A stretch of 64,000 nt of DNA, from the IMG/VR virus record IMGVR_UViG_3300020159_000786, positions 1 to 64,000 of that record. The stretch is one strand, 5' to 3'. Source of the stretch: a virus. This document shows positions 43,231 through 52,929 of this stretch, piece by piece. The position numbers and the translations under genes were made by a program. Every line of letters begins with the position of its first letter. Positions within the stretch are counted from its first letter, which is position 1. Under the pieces are notes generated by a model. It was not told the origin of the DNA. It saw only the letters and a program-made list of their open reading frames with translations, and made no database searches.

Positions 43231-43830
43231 TTACTTAAATAGATCGGCTGTTTTGAGGAAACGTCCGCCCCATAGGGATTTTTCAACCATTTCTGGTTGT
43301 AACTGTACGATCTCACCGAGATCGCCAGACTTTCGGAAAGCGGTATCAGATTCTACTGATTCCATTCTCTTTCCAAAATCATTTACTGCACCATTTGTTT
43401 CAACTAGTGCATTTTGTGTTTGTGCTACTTGTGATTTCACATCTCCAAGTGCTTTATTTAAATCTGCAACTTCTGTCTGTAAAGACTTTACTGTTGCAAT
43501 TAGATCGCTAAAGGCTGATGTAAGAGTATTCTTAACTTCAGTTACTGCCTCAACAATAACTTCGTCTGATTTAGATACTTCTGTAGAAACTTCTTCAGCA
43601 ACTTCTGCTACTGACTCTACTGTATCTGCTTTTTCAGCATCTACAACTGCTTCTGCTGCTGGTGCATCTTCTGCAACTACGTCTGCTGCTGGTGCATCTT
43701 CTGCAACAACTTCTTCTGCAACTGGAGCATCAACTACGGCATCTGCCTCTGGAGCAACCTCAACATTTTCAACTTCAACATCAGATTTTTCAACAATCTC
43801 TGATACTGATTTTTTAGTTGACTTTGTCAT
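43231..43830 (-). CDS. Putative scaffold protein from internal start
   Basis: In-frame ATG at 43830 (MTKSTKKSVSEIVEK) is preceded by AAGGAGG (43839-43845) with an 8-nt gap, a better ribosome site than that of the full-length gene. It would yield a 199-residue scaffold-only product with the acidic Ala/Glu repeats and coiled coil, without the protease domain. This is the lambda C/Nu3 arrangement. The nested product is predicted, not shown. Confidence 0.6.
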   Translation of the reverse strand: MTKSTKKSVSEIVEKSDVEVENVEVAPEADAVVDAPVAEEVVAEDAPAADVVAEDAPAAEAVVDAEKADTVESVAEVAEEVSTEVSKSDEVIVEAVTEVKNTLTSAFSDLIATVKSLQTEVADLNKALGDVKSQVAQTQNALVETNGAVNDFGKRMESVESDTAFRKSGDLGEIVQLQPEMVEKSLWGGRFLKTADLFK

Positions 43831-44583
43831 AGGACTTACCTCCTTAGTAATCTTAGAAGTATTAATGCCTTTAGCACTATCAACTAAGAACTTTATCATA
43901 TTAACTTTTTCGTTATCCGTTTTTTCAACGAATCCTATATTTTTCATTTCATTTCCAGTGGTGGGACTAAACTCTGTTTCATTTTCTGAAACCATAACAA
44001 TTCCAGTTTCTGAATCCCAAAAAACATTTTCTAGGGTTGTATTGTCACCCTTAATTACTGCAACTCCATCTACCTTTTCAACAGACACAATGTTTGCAAA
44101 CTGATTTGCTGGAGAATCAACCAAACTTAATTCAACAAGATCATAATCTTTAATAATTCTAATTTGAGAATCTAACTTCTCATCAAAAGCATCATCCCAT
44201 TTATTCATTTTGCCACCAATAGAAAAACCTGTTAATGTACCATCCAAAACCTTTTCCCATGTGTTTTGGGCACCCTTTGAAACATATGCGGAAACAAAAA
44301 CACCGTTATAAAATTTCTTTGATTCTGAATCAAAATATTTATCTTGTTTAAATGAAACCATTTTGCCTACTGCTAATGGTTGATGCATCTCTCTTATGTT
44401 GCCTCTAAAATTTTCAAATGCCTTCATGCTGGCTTCTGTAGTTACAATGTCCATTTGACGATCTACGTTATCTAATGAGGCAAAACCTGAAACAATGCGG
44501 CGTTCTTTATCAACCTTACTAAAAGGCATAGAAAGGCGAACATTTTCACCTTCTGTATTCCATTGGGCTTTTAATATAGACAT
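43231..44583 (-). CDS. HK97-type prohead protease fused to scaffold
   Basis: 450 residues from ATG 44583; the frame's earlier ATG (44595) lies in a TATAAT hexamer at 44594-44599. Residues about 1-180 are a U35-like protease: LSMPFSKVDKERRIVSGFAS, IREMHQPLAVGK (His), GTLTGFSIGG (Ser) and LVELSLVDSPANQ. The second half has acidic Ala/Val/Glu repeats (VAEDAPAADVVAEDAPAAEAV) and a coiled coil (SDLIATVKSLQTEVADLNKALGDVKSQVAQT), typical of scaffold. It cleaves scaffold and the capsid N-arm during head maturation. An internal start at 43830 may make scaffold alone. Confidence 0.88.
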   Translation of the reverse strand: MSILKAQWNTEGENVRLSMPFSKVDKERRIVSGFASLDNVDRQMDIVTTEASMKAFENFRGNIREMHQPLAVGKMVSFKQDKYFDSESKKFYNGVFVSAYVSKGAQNTWEKVLDGTLTGFSIGGKMNKWDDAFDEKLDSQIRIIKDYDLVELSLVDSPANQFANIVSVEKVDGVAVIKGDNTTLENVFWDSETGIVMVSENETEFSPTTGNEMKNIGFVEKTDNEKVNMIKFLVDSAKGINTSKITKEVSPMTKSTKKSVSEIVEKSDVEVENVEVAPEADAVVDAPVAEEVVAEDAPAADVVAEDAPAAEAVVDAEKADTVESVAEVAEEVSTEVSKSDEVIVEAVTEVKNTLTSAFSDLIATVKSLQTEVADLNKALGDVKSQVAQTQNALVETNGAVNDFGKRMESVESDTAFRKSGDLGEIVQLQPEMVEKSLWGGRFLKTADLFK

Positions 44584-44593
44584 CGTACTATAC

Positions 44594-44599
44594 ATTATA
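44594..44599 (-). promoter_or_regulatory. -10 TATAAT upstream of protease-scaffold gene
   Basis: Minus-strand CTCTATAAT in the gap after the portal gene, 10 nt before ATG 44583. It includes the ATG at 44595, so that codon is unlikely to be the start. Confidence 0.4.
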
Positions 44600-44644
44600 G
44601 AGCCCTTTTATACACAAGTTATAAACATGTTATAAACAGTGTAA

Positions 44645-46240
44645 CTAGGTTGAAGATCTACCCTCGCCCTTTGGGTTTCTACCACTTACAGTTGCAGATC
44701 CATCGGACTGATTATTAAGTCTTTCGCCATCTCTTGCACGATTAGCATCATTATTCATTGTCTCTGGTTTGGCTACAAATGGTTCGTCTCCACCGTCTCT
44801 TTGTGGAAGACCCAGTGCAACTCTTGCTTCATTAGGCATCATAATCTGTGTTTTTACATATCGTTCAAGAATTTGTGACTGTGCTATTTCGTCTGTCAAT
44901 GTCAATTCGTTAAACTTAAACTCTAAGATATCTTGCTTTTCACGTATAATCTTATTGATTTGTTTTTCTAGTTGAGCCTGTGCTGGTCTGGCTACTTGCT
45001 CTTTAAATGTTCTATCTTGAGCCAGGGCTGCTGCGATTGCACCTGAGTCTGAGCCACCCAGTTTTGAAAGTGGTACTTGATGTGCTACCAAAATATCATC
45101 ACGATTTTGTTTTCTGTATTCTTTAAATGATCCTTCTTGTACACCAGATTCAATAGGCTCCATCTTGAACTCTACCTTATTATTTTCTGTATCTCCAGGA
45201 AGAGGTATGTATAAAGTTCTATGGTTCTGACCCTTTAATCCAGTTTGTAAAAATCTAAACATCTTGTCTTCTGCATCTGCAGATAGTTTGGCACCTTTCA
45301 TGGTTACCACATATCTTGGAACTGCTTTATTGCCAAAGTAGTCTATGTTATATTGTGATGCTAATTGATCACCCTGTAACGAAGATATTGCTGAAATAAT
45401 ATCTGGTACTCCATAAAAGGTATTTAGTGGCGAGTATTGTTTAAAATGAATAATTTCATTTGGCCTTGGGTCTGCGGTTACTGGGTTAGCGTTTGTTGCA
45501 CCAAAATTTCTAAAGTAAACAACTTTATTTGCAATAACCTGTACATACCCATCTCTTAATCTACGACAACGCATTGTGGTTGCTGGAATATGACCAACGT
45601 ATCCAATTTCACCACGAGTGGTTCTACCAATTTCCATATATCCATTACCAATAGCCTGAACATCTGTGTATATCTTTTCCATTGTTGTGGTAAAAGAATC
45701 ATCTCCGTTTAAACTTTCTAACCAATCACGCAATTCAATTTTGGCTCTTTCAATTCTATTTCTTGCACGACTTACCGCTGCATCATCAGAAGATCCTTCT
45801 AATTTAAGCATTGTTCTTTTTGATACATCAAAATCATATCCCAAACCTACAATATTTTCAACCTTAGCATCAATGGCTGCGTGATTTGCAAAAGATGTGT
45901 CATAGTAATTGGCTAGTTCATAAACATTCCATGGCGGAGTGATTACGTCAAATAGTCCATAACCATTTCTAAAAACGTTACCAGGATTTATCTGATTAGA
46001 GCGAGCACCATCAAGACCTTGTGGAACCGCTATAGAACTATCAATATAAGATTGTTGGGTTGTATCTACCAATGCTTTAGACATTCTTGCTGCACGACGT
46101 TTAAAATTATTATCTAAACCAGAATAGTTTTTTAACTCTTCCCAGTTTTTACTAAATGGATCTGAGTTGGCAAAAGCATTTGGAGATTGTTGATTTTCAT
46201 CTATTCTTGCACCAATAATATAATCAAAATCTTCACTCAT
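44645..46240 (-). CDS. Portal protein
   Basis: 531 residues. Portal-type layout: helical N-terminus, VIAVPQGLDG-like segment, NVYELANYYDTSFANHAAIDAKVENIVGLGYDF, the wing (YMEIGRTTRGEIGYVGHIPATTMRCRRL), NEIIHFKQYSPLNTFYGVPDIISAI and a long crown region, then an unstructured Asn/Gly-rich C-terminus. Precedes the protease-scaffold and capsid genes in the order typical of HK97-like phages. It forms the dodecameric vertex for packaging and tail attachment. Confidence 0.9.
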   Translation of the reverse strand: MSEDFDYIIGARIDENQQSPNAFANSDPFSKNWEELKNYSGLDNNFKRRAARMSKALVDTTQQSYIDSSIAVPQGLDGARSNQINPGNVFRNGYGLFDVITPPWNVYELANYYDTSFANHAAIDAKVENIVGLGYDFDVSKRTMLKLEGSSDDAAVSRARNRIERAKIELRDWLESLNGDDSFTTTMEKIYTDVQAIGNGYMEIGRTTRGEIGYVGHIPATTMRCRRLRDGYVQVIANKVVYFRNFGATNANPVTADPRPNEIIHFKQYSPLNTFYGVPDIISAISSLQGDQLASQYNIDYFGNKAVPRYVVTMKGAKLSADAEDKMFRFLQTGLKGQNHRTLYIPLPGDTENNKVEFKMEPIESGVQEGSFKEYRKQNRDDILVAHQVPLSKLGGSDSGAIAAALAQDRTFKEQVARPAQAQLEKQINKIIREKQDILEFKFNELTLTDEIAQSQILERYVKTQIMMPNEARVALGLPQRDGGDEPFVAKPETMNNDANRARDGERLNNQSDGSATVSGRNPKGEGRSST

Positions 46241-46635
46241 TATTCTTCATCACCATATTTAGCAATTGTTGCTTTTGCTGCTGCGACTGCACCAAGATCG
46301 TTTAAGTTAGGAATTAAACCTGACTTCATTCTATCCAATTGTTCAGAATACTCTTCGTCTGAAACCCTTCCCATACCTGGAAAAAATACAGGTTCTCCGT
46401 CTGGTTCTCCATAATATGCTGCTGCTTTTTTTATTTCTGCTAGTGCGGCAATATCATTTTTCATTGCTGGTATATTTAATATATTACCACTTCCATCAGT
46501 AAACCATCTGCCATTAGCCTTTTTCCAAACGTATATACCCCAATTATAATTTTTTTCAATCATTGTTATTTTAGAATCGCCAATTTGGCCTTTCATGCGT
46601 GGTTTACCATTTTTGTTTATATTATTACTATTCAT
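46240..46635 (-). CDS. Small protein upstream of portal
   Basis: 131 residues from ATG 46635; MKGQIGDSKITMIEKNYNWGIYVWKKANGRWFTDGSGNILNIPAMKNDI and a helical, charged C-terminus (EEYSEQLDRMKSGLIPNLNDLGAVAAAKATIAKYG). I recall similar small proteins before portals in aquatic siphophages without function. TATACT sits 7 nt before the ATG and no Shine-Dalgarno sequence is visible, suggesting leaderless translation. Overlaps the portal start by 1 nt. Confidence 0.6.
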   Translation of the reverse strand: MNSNNINKNGKPRMKGQIGDSKITMIEKNYNWGIYVWKKANGRWFTDGSGNILNIPAMKNDIAALAEIKKAAAYYGEPDGEPVFFPGMGRVSDEEYSEQLDRMKSGLIPNLNDLGAVAAAKATIAKYGDEE

Positions 46636-46642
46636 AACCACA

Positions 46643-46651
46643 AGTATACCA
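46643..46651 (-). promoter_or_regulatory. Extended -10 TGGTATACT, leaderless spacing
   Basis: Minus-strand TGGTATACT with 7 nt (TGTGGTT) before ATG 46635, in the 18-nt gap after the LamG-like gene. It would start the portal operon transcript at or next to the start codon. Confidence 0.5.
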
Positions 46652-46653
46652 TA

Positions 46654-49600
46654 TTATGTTGCCGATACAACATATTGTTGCCAAGATGATCCAGTATATA
46701 CATTAACCTCATTAGAACCTACCGTAAATGATTTTTCTCCCTCGTTTCCAACAATTATTTTATTTGTTCCCATATAGGTTTTATAAATGTCGGATGGAGT
46801 TGTTCCATAATCATAACTACTATTTCTTACTAAAACCCCATACCATAGATAAGAGGAATCCCAATATTGCCAATCAAAAGATACTGGAGTTGGACTTCCT
46901 ATAACGTATTGTTGCTTTACGTTGTCCCAAACTCTAGTAGAAAAGGACTGTCTTTGTTTTAAAGATGAAATCTTATAATAAGATATATTATTAAAAGTTA
47001 ATCCATTTTTTAAATTAATAGATCCAGAAAATGAATTAAATTTTAATGGATTTGCAAACGACAAACTTATAAAGTTCCAATATTTTTTAGTAATAATTGG
47101 ATTTGATACCAAAATACCATTTAAATAATAAGATATACCGTTTTCTAATTTTCCAGTTTTTGAATTTACTGCATATATTTTTGCACGATCTGCATTAGGA
47201 CTATTAGCAATCATGTAAAAATTTATATTATAATTTTCTAAAACTATCTCAAAAATTGGAGTTGGAGTTGGATTAAAAAAATCCTCATCATATCTTACTG
47301 CCAACTGAACATTGTTTATTAAATAATTAGATGTTTTATTTTCATTTATTATTATCCCAATCCCTCTATCAACAAATGGGTCTATAGACCCCCTTAAAGA
47401 TATTCCACTATATCTAGATAAAAATAAATATGGAGTACTTTTTTTATAAACGCTTATGGGATTTTTACTTTTATAATTATAATACAAACCATTTTTTACA
47501 TATGGATACAATTTTGTTCCAGATCTTGTACCAATTACACTTGGACTATTTTCATCAAAAGATTGAGATGACAACTCTAAAGACTTTAATTTTAATTCTT
47601 TTTCAATAATTCCAGGATGGGTAAACTTTAATGCAACAACAATTGCCAAGTCATTAAAGTCAACATTTGAAGGTGGATAAATAATACTATCGTTAACTAC
47701 TTCAAATAAAGTATTTTGCCAATCTTCATAATTGTCTATATTAATTAATCCATTTTTAAGTGCTGGAGCAATATTAGTAAAAGAGTTGATGTCTTTGTTT
47801 AAACCGTCTTTTATAAACTGAAAGGAAATATATGCTTTAACTATTGACTCTCTTGTATCATATTCATACTGAAGACTTGATCTATTATATGATAAATCAT
47901 CATAACTTTTATATCCAGTATATACAGAATTATCAAGATATTCATAAGTTCTAGCAATGGGAACTGAAAAAAAATCATTTAAATCTCCATATGTCCAATT
48001 TTCTACTTCTGTACTTGATTGAAATTTAGACGGAGATGGATAATCTAGATTAAATTGAAGATAATCCAAATCATATTTTTTTTCATTAGAATAATTTGTT
48101 GTATATTTAGCAAAATATTTTAATGGAACGTAGTCTTCCCAATACCCCTCAACACCTATGTCTAAATAATATCTGTCATAATTTATTTTTGGCAAAAAAG
48201 TATAACTGGCTATGTGATTAATTAACTCGTTTCCTAATTTTACTATGCCATTATCATTAAAATGAATAGCAATTTTTTCAAAACCAAGTTTAGTAGAAAA
48301 TCCAAAACTATAAACTTTTCCTGAATAACATGAATTTAAACTATCATCATTAAGTAACATTATTTCAAGAGAACTTGTATTTCCAAAAAATGCAGCAACG
48401 TTTTTTCCAAAACTAAGAATAAGTCTATCTATATTTATTCCTATCTGAAATTTTTCATAAGAATATTCTTCTTCATGCAATATTGTTTCTAAACCATTCA
48501 ACATAATTTTATAATATACTGATGATCCATTTAATGTTATAGAAAAGTAATCAGAGTTTATTTTATTTTTTATTAACAATAAGGTTTCAGTAGTATTTGA
48601 AAACTCATTCACTTCAAATACTCCGTATATGCAACTTATTTTATCTATTAAAACATTATATGAACTATATTTTAATATACCATTAAAATCTGTGTCTGGT
48701 TTTAATGTAAAAAACAAAGTATCTTCATTTTGTATGTTTTTGCATTCAGAGTATAACTGATCTGTAGTTCCGTTGTCTAAAAATATTTCTGGTAAAATAT
48801 ATTCTGGAGTGTGCAAAGATGATCTATCTCCAACCAAGTTATCTATTTTTGCTTGACCCCAACTTCCTATATTTGGATACGAATAATTAACTGCATAATT
48901 AGAAAAAGTATAGTCCATTTGTGCAGAAGTTCCATTGTAAGAACTATCTATACTTTCTACAGATGAAACTGCTTGACCATATACCCATCTTTTTTTAGCA
49001 ACAACCTCTGGAACAACATATGGATAAATAGCAATACAGTCTAACTCTATAGGTAAGACATCTTCATAACAATAAAACCCTAACCAGTCTTGATTTTTAT
49101 TTGTTTCTGAATATTCTTTTGGTAAGTTAAGCAAAGAACCATCAAATGAAATTGTAAAAACATTTTCTCCATTTATGATTAATGCTATTTGATTAATCGA
49201 ATAAGTAATTTGAATTAACATTGGCTTTGACCACTCATTAATATATGCAGACTTAAAATTATTTCCAACAACTAAAGTTAAAAAAGAATCTTCAACATAC
49301 AAACCATCACTAGAAGATATTGGTCCAAATATTTTTTTATTTTCTTTTGAAAAATTGGTAATTTTTGCCCACATCTCAAAAGTATAATCTTGATATTTAC
49401 CAACTTCATTTAAAAATCCAAGACCTGGAATAATTAATGATGGCTTTACGCTATTGTCTATATTTTTATTAGGATATAAGTGTGTTGTGTTGTATGCACC
49501 ATATACTAAAGGTACTCCAAAATTTTTTGCTGTTAAAAAATTATTATTAGATAAATAATATCCAACATTAGTATTTGAACCATAACTTTTTGCTTCAATG

Positions 49601-50256
49601 CCATAAGAAGACTCTAATGCTATTGAAGATGAAACATTTGAAAGTTCTAATCCAAGTGATTGTGAATTAAACTCTTCTGACCATTGGCCAATGCTTAATC
49701 CATTAATAAAAAATTGATATTGATCTTGAAGTTCTAAACTAGGAGAATATCCAATTTTTATAACAACCCTAATATTTGTACTTTGTTGAATAATTGGAAA
49801 TGTTTCTGATAAAAACATCCATTTTTCATTTACAGTAATTGGTACATTTTTTAAATTTTGAATTATTGTGCTACTGTTGACATCTGTATATTCATAACCA
49901 ATAGAAATAGAGTTTAAGTATAAACTTTCAGAATAAAAGTAACACCCTATGGAAAAAGAATCATAGTCTTGATTAAGTGAGTCAAAATTAAATAAATTAT
50001 TGCTTATTAAAGTAGCAGTTTTACTTTCTGTTTCTGAAGGAATACCTTGAATAACATATCTGGCATTATCTATAAATGGTTGATCAGATACCGTAGAAGA
50101 TATAGATGCTGTACATTCTGATAAATCCCATAAAGATATATTTCTATCTACATCATTTATAAGGCTGATATAGTCTGAGTTATCGTCTAAAGCCCAAAGA
50201 GCAGTTGGATGTTCAGAAAATATTTTTTCAGCATATAGATTGGATGGGTTATACAT
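46654..50256 (-). CDS. Large LamG/concanavalin-like virion protein
   Basis: 1200 residues, Asn/Ser/Tyr-rich, low in Lys/Arg clusters. It begins with HPTALWALDDN, as many LamG-like proteins do, then shows repeated beta-sandwich signatures: QYQFFINGLSIGQWSEEF (~180), YTFEMWAKITNFS...LIINGENVFTISFDG (~290-370), and further copies near 600 and 1050 (GISYYLNGILVSN). These domains commonly bind glycans. It lies between RNR and the portal operon, so it may be a head fibre, decoration or adsorption protein. Starts with AGGAG and a TGATAAAAT element. Function inferred. Confidence 0.6.
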   Translation of the reverse strand: MYNPSNLYAEKIFSEHPTALWALDDNSDYISLINDVDRNISLWDLSECTASISSTVSDQPFIDNARYVIQGIPSETESKTATLISNNLFNFDSLNQDYDSFSIGCYFYSESLYLNSISIGYEYTDVNSSTIIQNLKNVPITVNEKWMFLSETFPIIQQSTNIRVVIKIGYSPSLELQDQYQFFINGLSIGQWSEEFNSQSLGLELSNVSSSIALESSYGIEAKSYGSNTNVGYYLSNNNFLTAKNFGVPLVYGAYNTTHLYPNKNIDNSVKPSLIIPGLGFLNEVGKYQDYTFEMWAKITNFSKENKKIFGPISSSDGLYVEDSFLTLVVGNNFKSAYINEWSKPMLIQITYSINQIALIINGENVFTISFDGSLLNLPKEYSETNKNQDWLGFYCYEDVLPIELDCIAIYPYVVPEVVAKKRWVYGQAVSSVESIDSSYNGTSAQMDYTFSNYAVNYSYPNIGSWGQAKIDNLVGDRSSLHTPEYILPEIFLDNGTTDQLYSECKNIQNEDTLFFTLKPDTDFNGILKYSSYNVLIDKISCIYGVFEVNEFSNTTETLLLIKNKINSDYFSITLNGSSVYYKIMLNGLETILHEEEYSYEKFQIGINIDRLILSFGKNVAAFFGNTSSLEIMLLNDDSLNSCYSGKVYSFGFSTKLGFEKIAIHFNDNGIVKLGNELINHIASYTFLPKINYDRYYLDIGVEGYWEDYVPLKYFAKYTTNYSNEKKYDLDYLQFNLDYPSPSKFQSSTEVENWTYGDLNDFFSVPIARTYEYLDNSVYTGYKSYDDLSYNRSSLQYEYDTRESIVKAYISFQFIKDGLNKDINSFTNIAPALKNGLINIDNYEDWQNTLFEVVNDSIIYPPSNVDFNDLAIVVALKFTHPGIIEKELKLKSLELSSQSFDENSPSVIGTRSGTKLYPYVKNGLYYNYKSKNPISVYKKSTPYLFLSRYSGISLRGSIDPFVDRGIGIIINENKTSNYLINNVQLAVRYDEDFFNPTPTPIFEIVLENYNINFYMIANSPNADRAKIYAVNSKTGKLENGISYYLNGILVSNPIITKKYWNFISLSFANPLKFNSFSGSINLKNGLTFNNISYYKISSLKQRQSFSTRVWDNVKQQYVIGSPTPVSFDWQYWDSSYLWYGVLVRNSSYDYGTTPSDIYKTYMGTNKIIVGNEGEKSFTVGSNEVNVYTGSSWQQYVVSAT

Positions 50257-50270
50257 TGTTCTCCTAATCT

Positions 50271-50279
50271 ATTTTATCA
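50271..50279 (-). promoter_or_regulatory. Extended -10-like TGATAAAAT
   Basis: Minus-strand TGATAAAAT upstream of the 1200-residue gene; AGGAG lies between it and ATG 50256. Confidence 0.3.
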
Positions 50280-50807
50280 TAAAATACGTGTAAACCAGCG
50301 TGGTAACGTAAACCTAACACCCTTTGATATTTGCTTAACTCCGTGAATAAAGTTTGGATTATCTGGAAAACATAAAAGGTCTCCAGGATTTGGCTTAAAG
50401 GACATGTTGTATTCTGGAAAATATATGTCTCCACCCTCATATTCATTATTTAAATAAACTAGTGTTGCTATGTCTTTTGGTCTAGATGAATCAAAGTGTT
50501 CGTGCATTCCTGCACCTTCAACAAATTTAGCAATATGTGTTTTTTCATCAATAAACGGTTCAAAACTATATTCATAGTTATTTATAACAAAATCATATAC
50601 TTTATGTGCAGTATTTTGTATAACATTAAGAATGTTTTCATCTAAACCACCTATTTCGTGGTATGTATGAACTGTAAATTCTTGTTCATTGTTTCCATAA
50701 TTAGAAAACAATTCAGAGTGTTTTTTGGCATATTGAGTTATTAATTCTGCTTCACTGGGATCCATAAATCCCTCAACATACTTAATTTGAGACTTAAAGT
50801 CTTCCAT
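50277..50807 (-). CDS. 2OG-Fe(II) oxygenase (prolyl-hydroxylase-like)
   Basis: 176 residues with a full iron/2OG site: His104-x-Asp106 (HEHFDSS), distal His155 (FIHGVKQI) and Arg165 ten residues later (GVRFTLPRW), matching the P4H-type 2OG-Fe(II) oxygenase family. It is adjacent to and upstream of the LamG-like gene, 1 nt after the RNR stop. Substrate unknown: a protein side chain, a nucleotide or a small molecule are all possible. Not closely similar to the tandem copies at 11-13.7 kb. Confidence 0.85.
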   Translation of the reverse strand: MEDFKSQIKYVEGFMDPSEAELITQYAKKHSELFSNYGNNEQEFTVHTYHEIGGLDENILNVIQNTAHKVYDFVINNYEYSFEPFIDEKTHIAKFVEGAGMHEHFDSSRPKDIATLVYLNNEYEGGDIYFPEYNMSFKPNPGDLLCFPDNPNFIHGVKQISKGVRFTLPRWFTRIL

Positions 50808-50808
50808 A

Positions 50809-52839
50809 TTAACCTATCTTTATTTCACAAACATCAGTGGTGCAGTATGACTCACCTTGTGCTTCTAGATTTTTTACTCCATCATAGATAGCATCCCAGT
50901 TAATCTTACCAATCTTTCCTACATAACTATTATACTCTTCTTCAGTAATTTCTGTATATGGTTGTTGTGGATATACCGTGTTTCCCATAGGCAAAAATGA
51001 TACTGCCTTCAATTGTCCCTCATACATGTGTAATGCTGGAGCAACATATTTAGACTCTGTTTCTTTGTCAAAAGACAACGTTACTGATACGCCATTGTCT
51101 GACCAATATTTTTGAGCAGTTGCTGCAAGAGCAATTTTTTCAAAAAGTGAAACATCTTTTTCAGCCCTTTGGTGCTCAGAAGCAATTGGAAAATAAACAA
51201 CCTTTGTATTTGCAGAAACAACGTCATCTTCTATCTTATATCCAGCAGCCTTAAATAAATGAACCATAGGATCATTTTCACCAAATCTAATTGCTCTTAT
51301 AAAGAATCTTCCACCTGGACCCCAATGAACTCCTGGAGTTGCTCCAGAAAGAATACTTACGCTACCAGAAGGTTTCACTGTTGTAACTCTGATTGATTCG
51401 CGAACACAAAGCCATTCTGAATATTGATGATCATATTTTTTAATATTTAAATATCCTTCATCCATCCATTCACGAACTGTTGGCAAACCGTGTTTATCTG
51501 AAAAAGAAGCAATTCCAGTTAAAGAAGTTCCGATTCTTCTGTTTCTTTGCATGATACCATTTGTTTGTTGCCAATGAGTTGGAACTAGTGTAACTGTTTT
51601 TCCATATAAGTATGCAAACTTTAATGTTCTTAAAAAGTCTTCTTTATCTTCATGTCTATTTAAATGAACTTCAACCAGTGTACACAATTCATAAGACTCT
51701 AATGGTTGTTCTGCACATGGATTAAATCCCATAACTCTATAATCTTTGTTATCTGCTGGATCTTTTAATCTGCCGTAGTTTCTGGCAACATCTAACCATA
51801 TAAAACCTGGCTCTCCGTTATTTACAATTAAATCTACATAGTCTTCGTACTTGGTTCCAACAGTTGCAGAAATAGAGTTATTAGACATCCAAGCCCAACC
51901 TGGATTATCTGAATCAAATGAATTTCTTTCTGGAAAAACCTCTGGATTTTTTAAATTAATAAAGTCTTTGTCTTCGGCAGAACCTAATGCTAGTGTTGCT
52001 GATCTACGAACATTTCCTGCAACGACACAAGTTCCAATTAAGTTAATAACATCTACTATTGCTCTAGAATCAAGTTTCTCTCCTGTTCTATTGCCTATAA
52101 CGTTATCAATTTGATTATGTAATTTTATTAATGGATCTGGTCCTGATGCTGTACCGCCAAAACCTTTAATGGGGGCACCAAATGGTCTTATTAAATCATA
52201 ATTAAATTTTTGTTTTGATTGGCCTTGTCTGAGATATGAGTTTAACAATAATCTAACAGACTCTACCCATCCCTCTCTAGTATCTGGAATTTCATAAACC
52301 GATTCAACTTCTGATGGTGTGTATATAGAAAATTCTTTGTCTTGTCCAACGGTATCAAAACCAACTCCAATACCTAGCATAAGGGCGTCCATAACCCACG
52401 CAAACAGGGCTCCTGGATCGTTTCTATCTAGATCCTTGGTAGATACCATGGCACAGTTTTGAAGGGCTGCAGAGTTCCTTTTTTCCATTGTCATAGGGGT
52501 TCCAAATGCCCACATGCCACGACCTGGTGGTGTCCATTTAAGATTAAACATACGGTCAAATGCTTCTTGAGCAGACTTTTGAGCCTTATAGTCATTCCAT
52601 GGCAATCTGTTTTCTTTTGCATGATTTTTTTGCACTGAATACATACCTTCAATTACACGCTTACAAACTTCGTACCATCTTTCTTTAGTACCATCTTCTT
52701 TAACACGAGAATATGTTCTTATAAAAGTAATCTCACCTAGTGAGTTGTTTCCAGCATCGTTAAATCCAAATGGACTATCCATGGTTGTATACTTTGCTAC
52801 AAAATCCTCTGGAAGTTTAAAACTAAAAAAGTCTGACAT
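50809..52839 (-). CDS. nrdJ: Adenosylcobalamin-dependent (class II) ribonucleotide reductase
   Basis: 676 residues. Class II monomeric pattern: TPPGRGMWAFGTP, ALQNCAMVSTKDL, FAWVMDALMLGIGVGFDTVG, GNVRRSATLALG, FNPCAEQPLESYELCTLVEV (the NPCAExxLxxxExC active-site segment) and TTVKPSGSVSILSGATPGVHWGPGGRFF, with a C-terminal Cys pair (CTTDVC) for electron transfer. It reduces ribonucleotides to deoxyribonucleotides, requiring host B12. No separate radical subunit is present, consistent with class II. SD TAGGAG and TGTTATACT lie upstream. Confidence 0.88.
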   Translation of the reverse strand: MSDFFSFKLPEDFVAKYTTMDSPFGFNDAGNNSLGEITFIRTYSRVKEDGTKERWYEVCKRVIEGMYSVQKNHAKENRLPWNDYKAQKSAQEAFDRMFNLKWTPPGRGMWAFGTPMTMEKRNSAALQNCAMVSTKDLDRNDPGALFAWVMDALMLGIGVGFDTVGQDKEFSIYTPSEVESVYEIPDTREGWVESVRLLLNSYLRQGQSKQKFNYDLIRPFGAPIKGFGGTASGPDPLIKLHNQIDNVIGNRTGEKLDSRAIVDVINLIGTCVVAGNVRRSATLALGSAEDKDFINLKNPEVFPERNSFDSDNPGWAWMSNNSISATVGTKYEDYVDLIVNNGEPGFIWLDVARNYGRLKDPADNKDYRVMGFNPCAEQPLESYELCTLVEVHLNRHEDKEDFLRTLKFAYLYGKTVTLVPTHWQQTNGIMQRNRRIGTSLTGIASFSDKHGLPTVREWMDEGYLNIKKYDHQYSEWLCVRESIRVTTVKPSGSVSILSGATPGVHWGPGGRFFIRAIRFGENDPMVHLFKAAGYKIEDDVVSANTKVVYFPIASEHQRAEKDVSLFEKIALAATAQKYWSDNGVSVTLSFDKETESKYVAPALHMYEGQLKAVSFLPMGNTVYPQQPYTEITEEEYNSYVGKIGKINWDAIYDGVKNLEAQGESYCTTDVCEIKIG

Positions 52840-52876
52840 TGATTTTCTCCTATTAAATGAAATTGAATAAGTACTA

Positions 52877-52909
52877 AGTATAACAGAGTTTTTTAATTTT
52901 AAAAACTCT
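52877..52909 (-). promoter_or_regulatory. Extended -10 TGTTATACT behind a hairpin
   Basis: The element (52877-52885) directly follows a 9-bp inverted repeat, AGAGTTTTT (52901-52909 on minus) and AAAAACTCT (52885-52893), which could terminate the upstream transcript. The leader has TAGGAG before the RNR start. No B12-riboswitch-like box was seen here. Confidence 0.45.
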
Positions 52910-52929
52910 CCCCATGTTTAACTTGTGCG

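Noticed and set aside
43163-44104. 313-aa plus-strand ORF over the protease-scaffold gene
   Set aside because: Low-complexity Ser/Ala/Thr translation of the opposite strand of the scaffold repeats; no ribosome site and unlikely composition.
52840-52929. Possible B12 riboswitch upstream of the class II reductase
   Set aside because: The short gap holds a hairpin and a -10 element but no cobalamin-box-like sequence and is too short for the aptamer.
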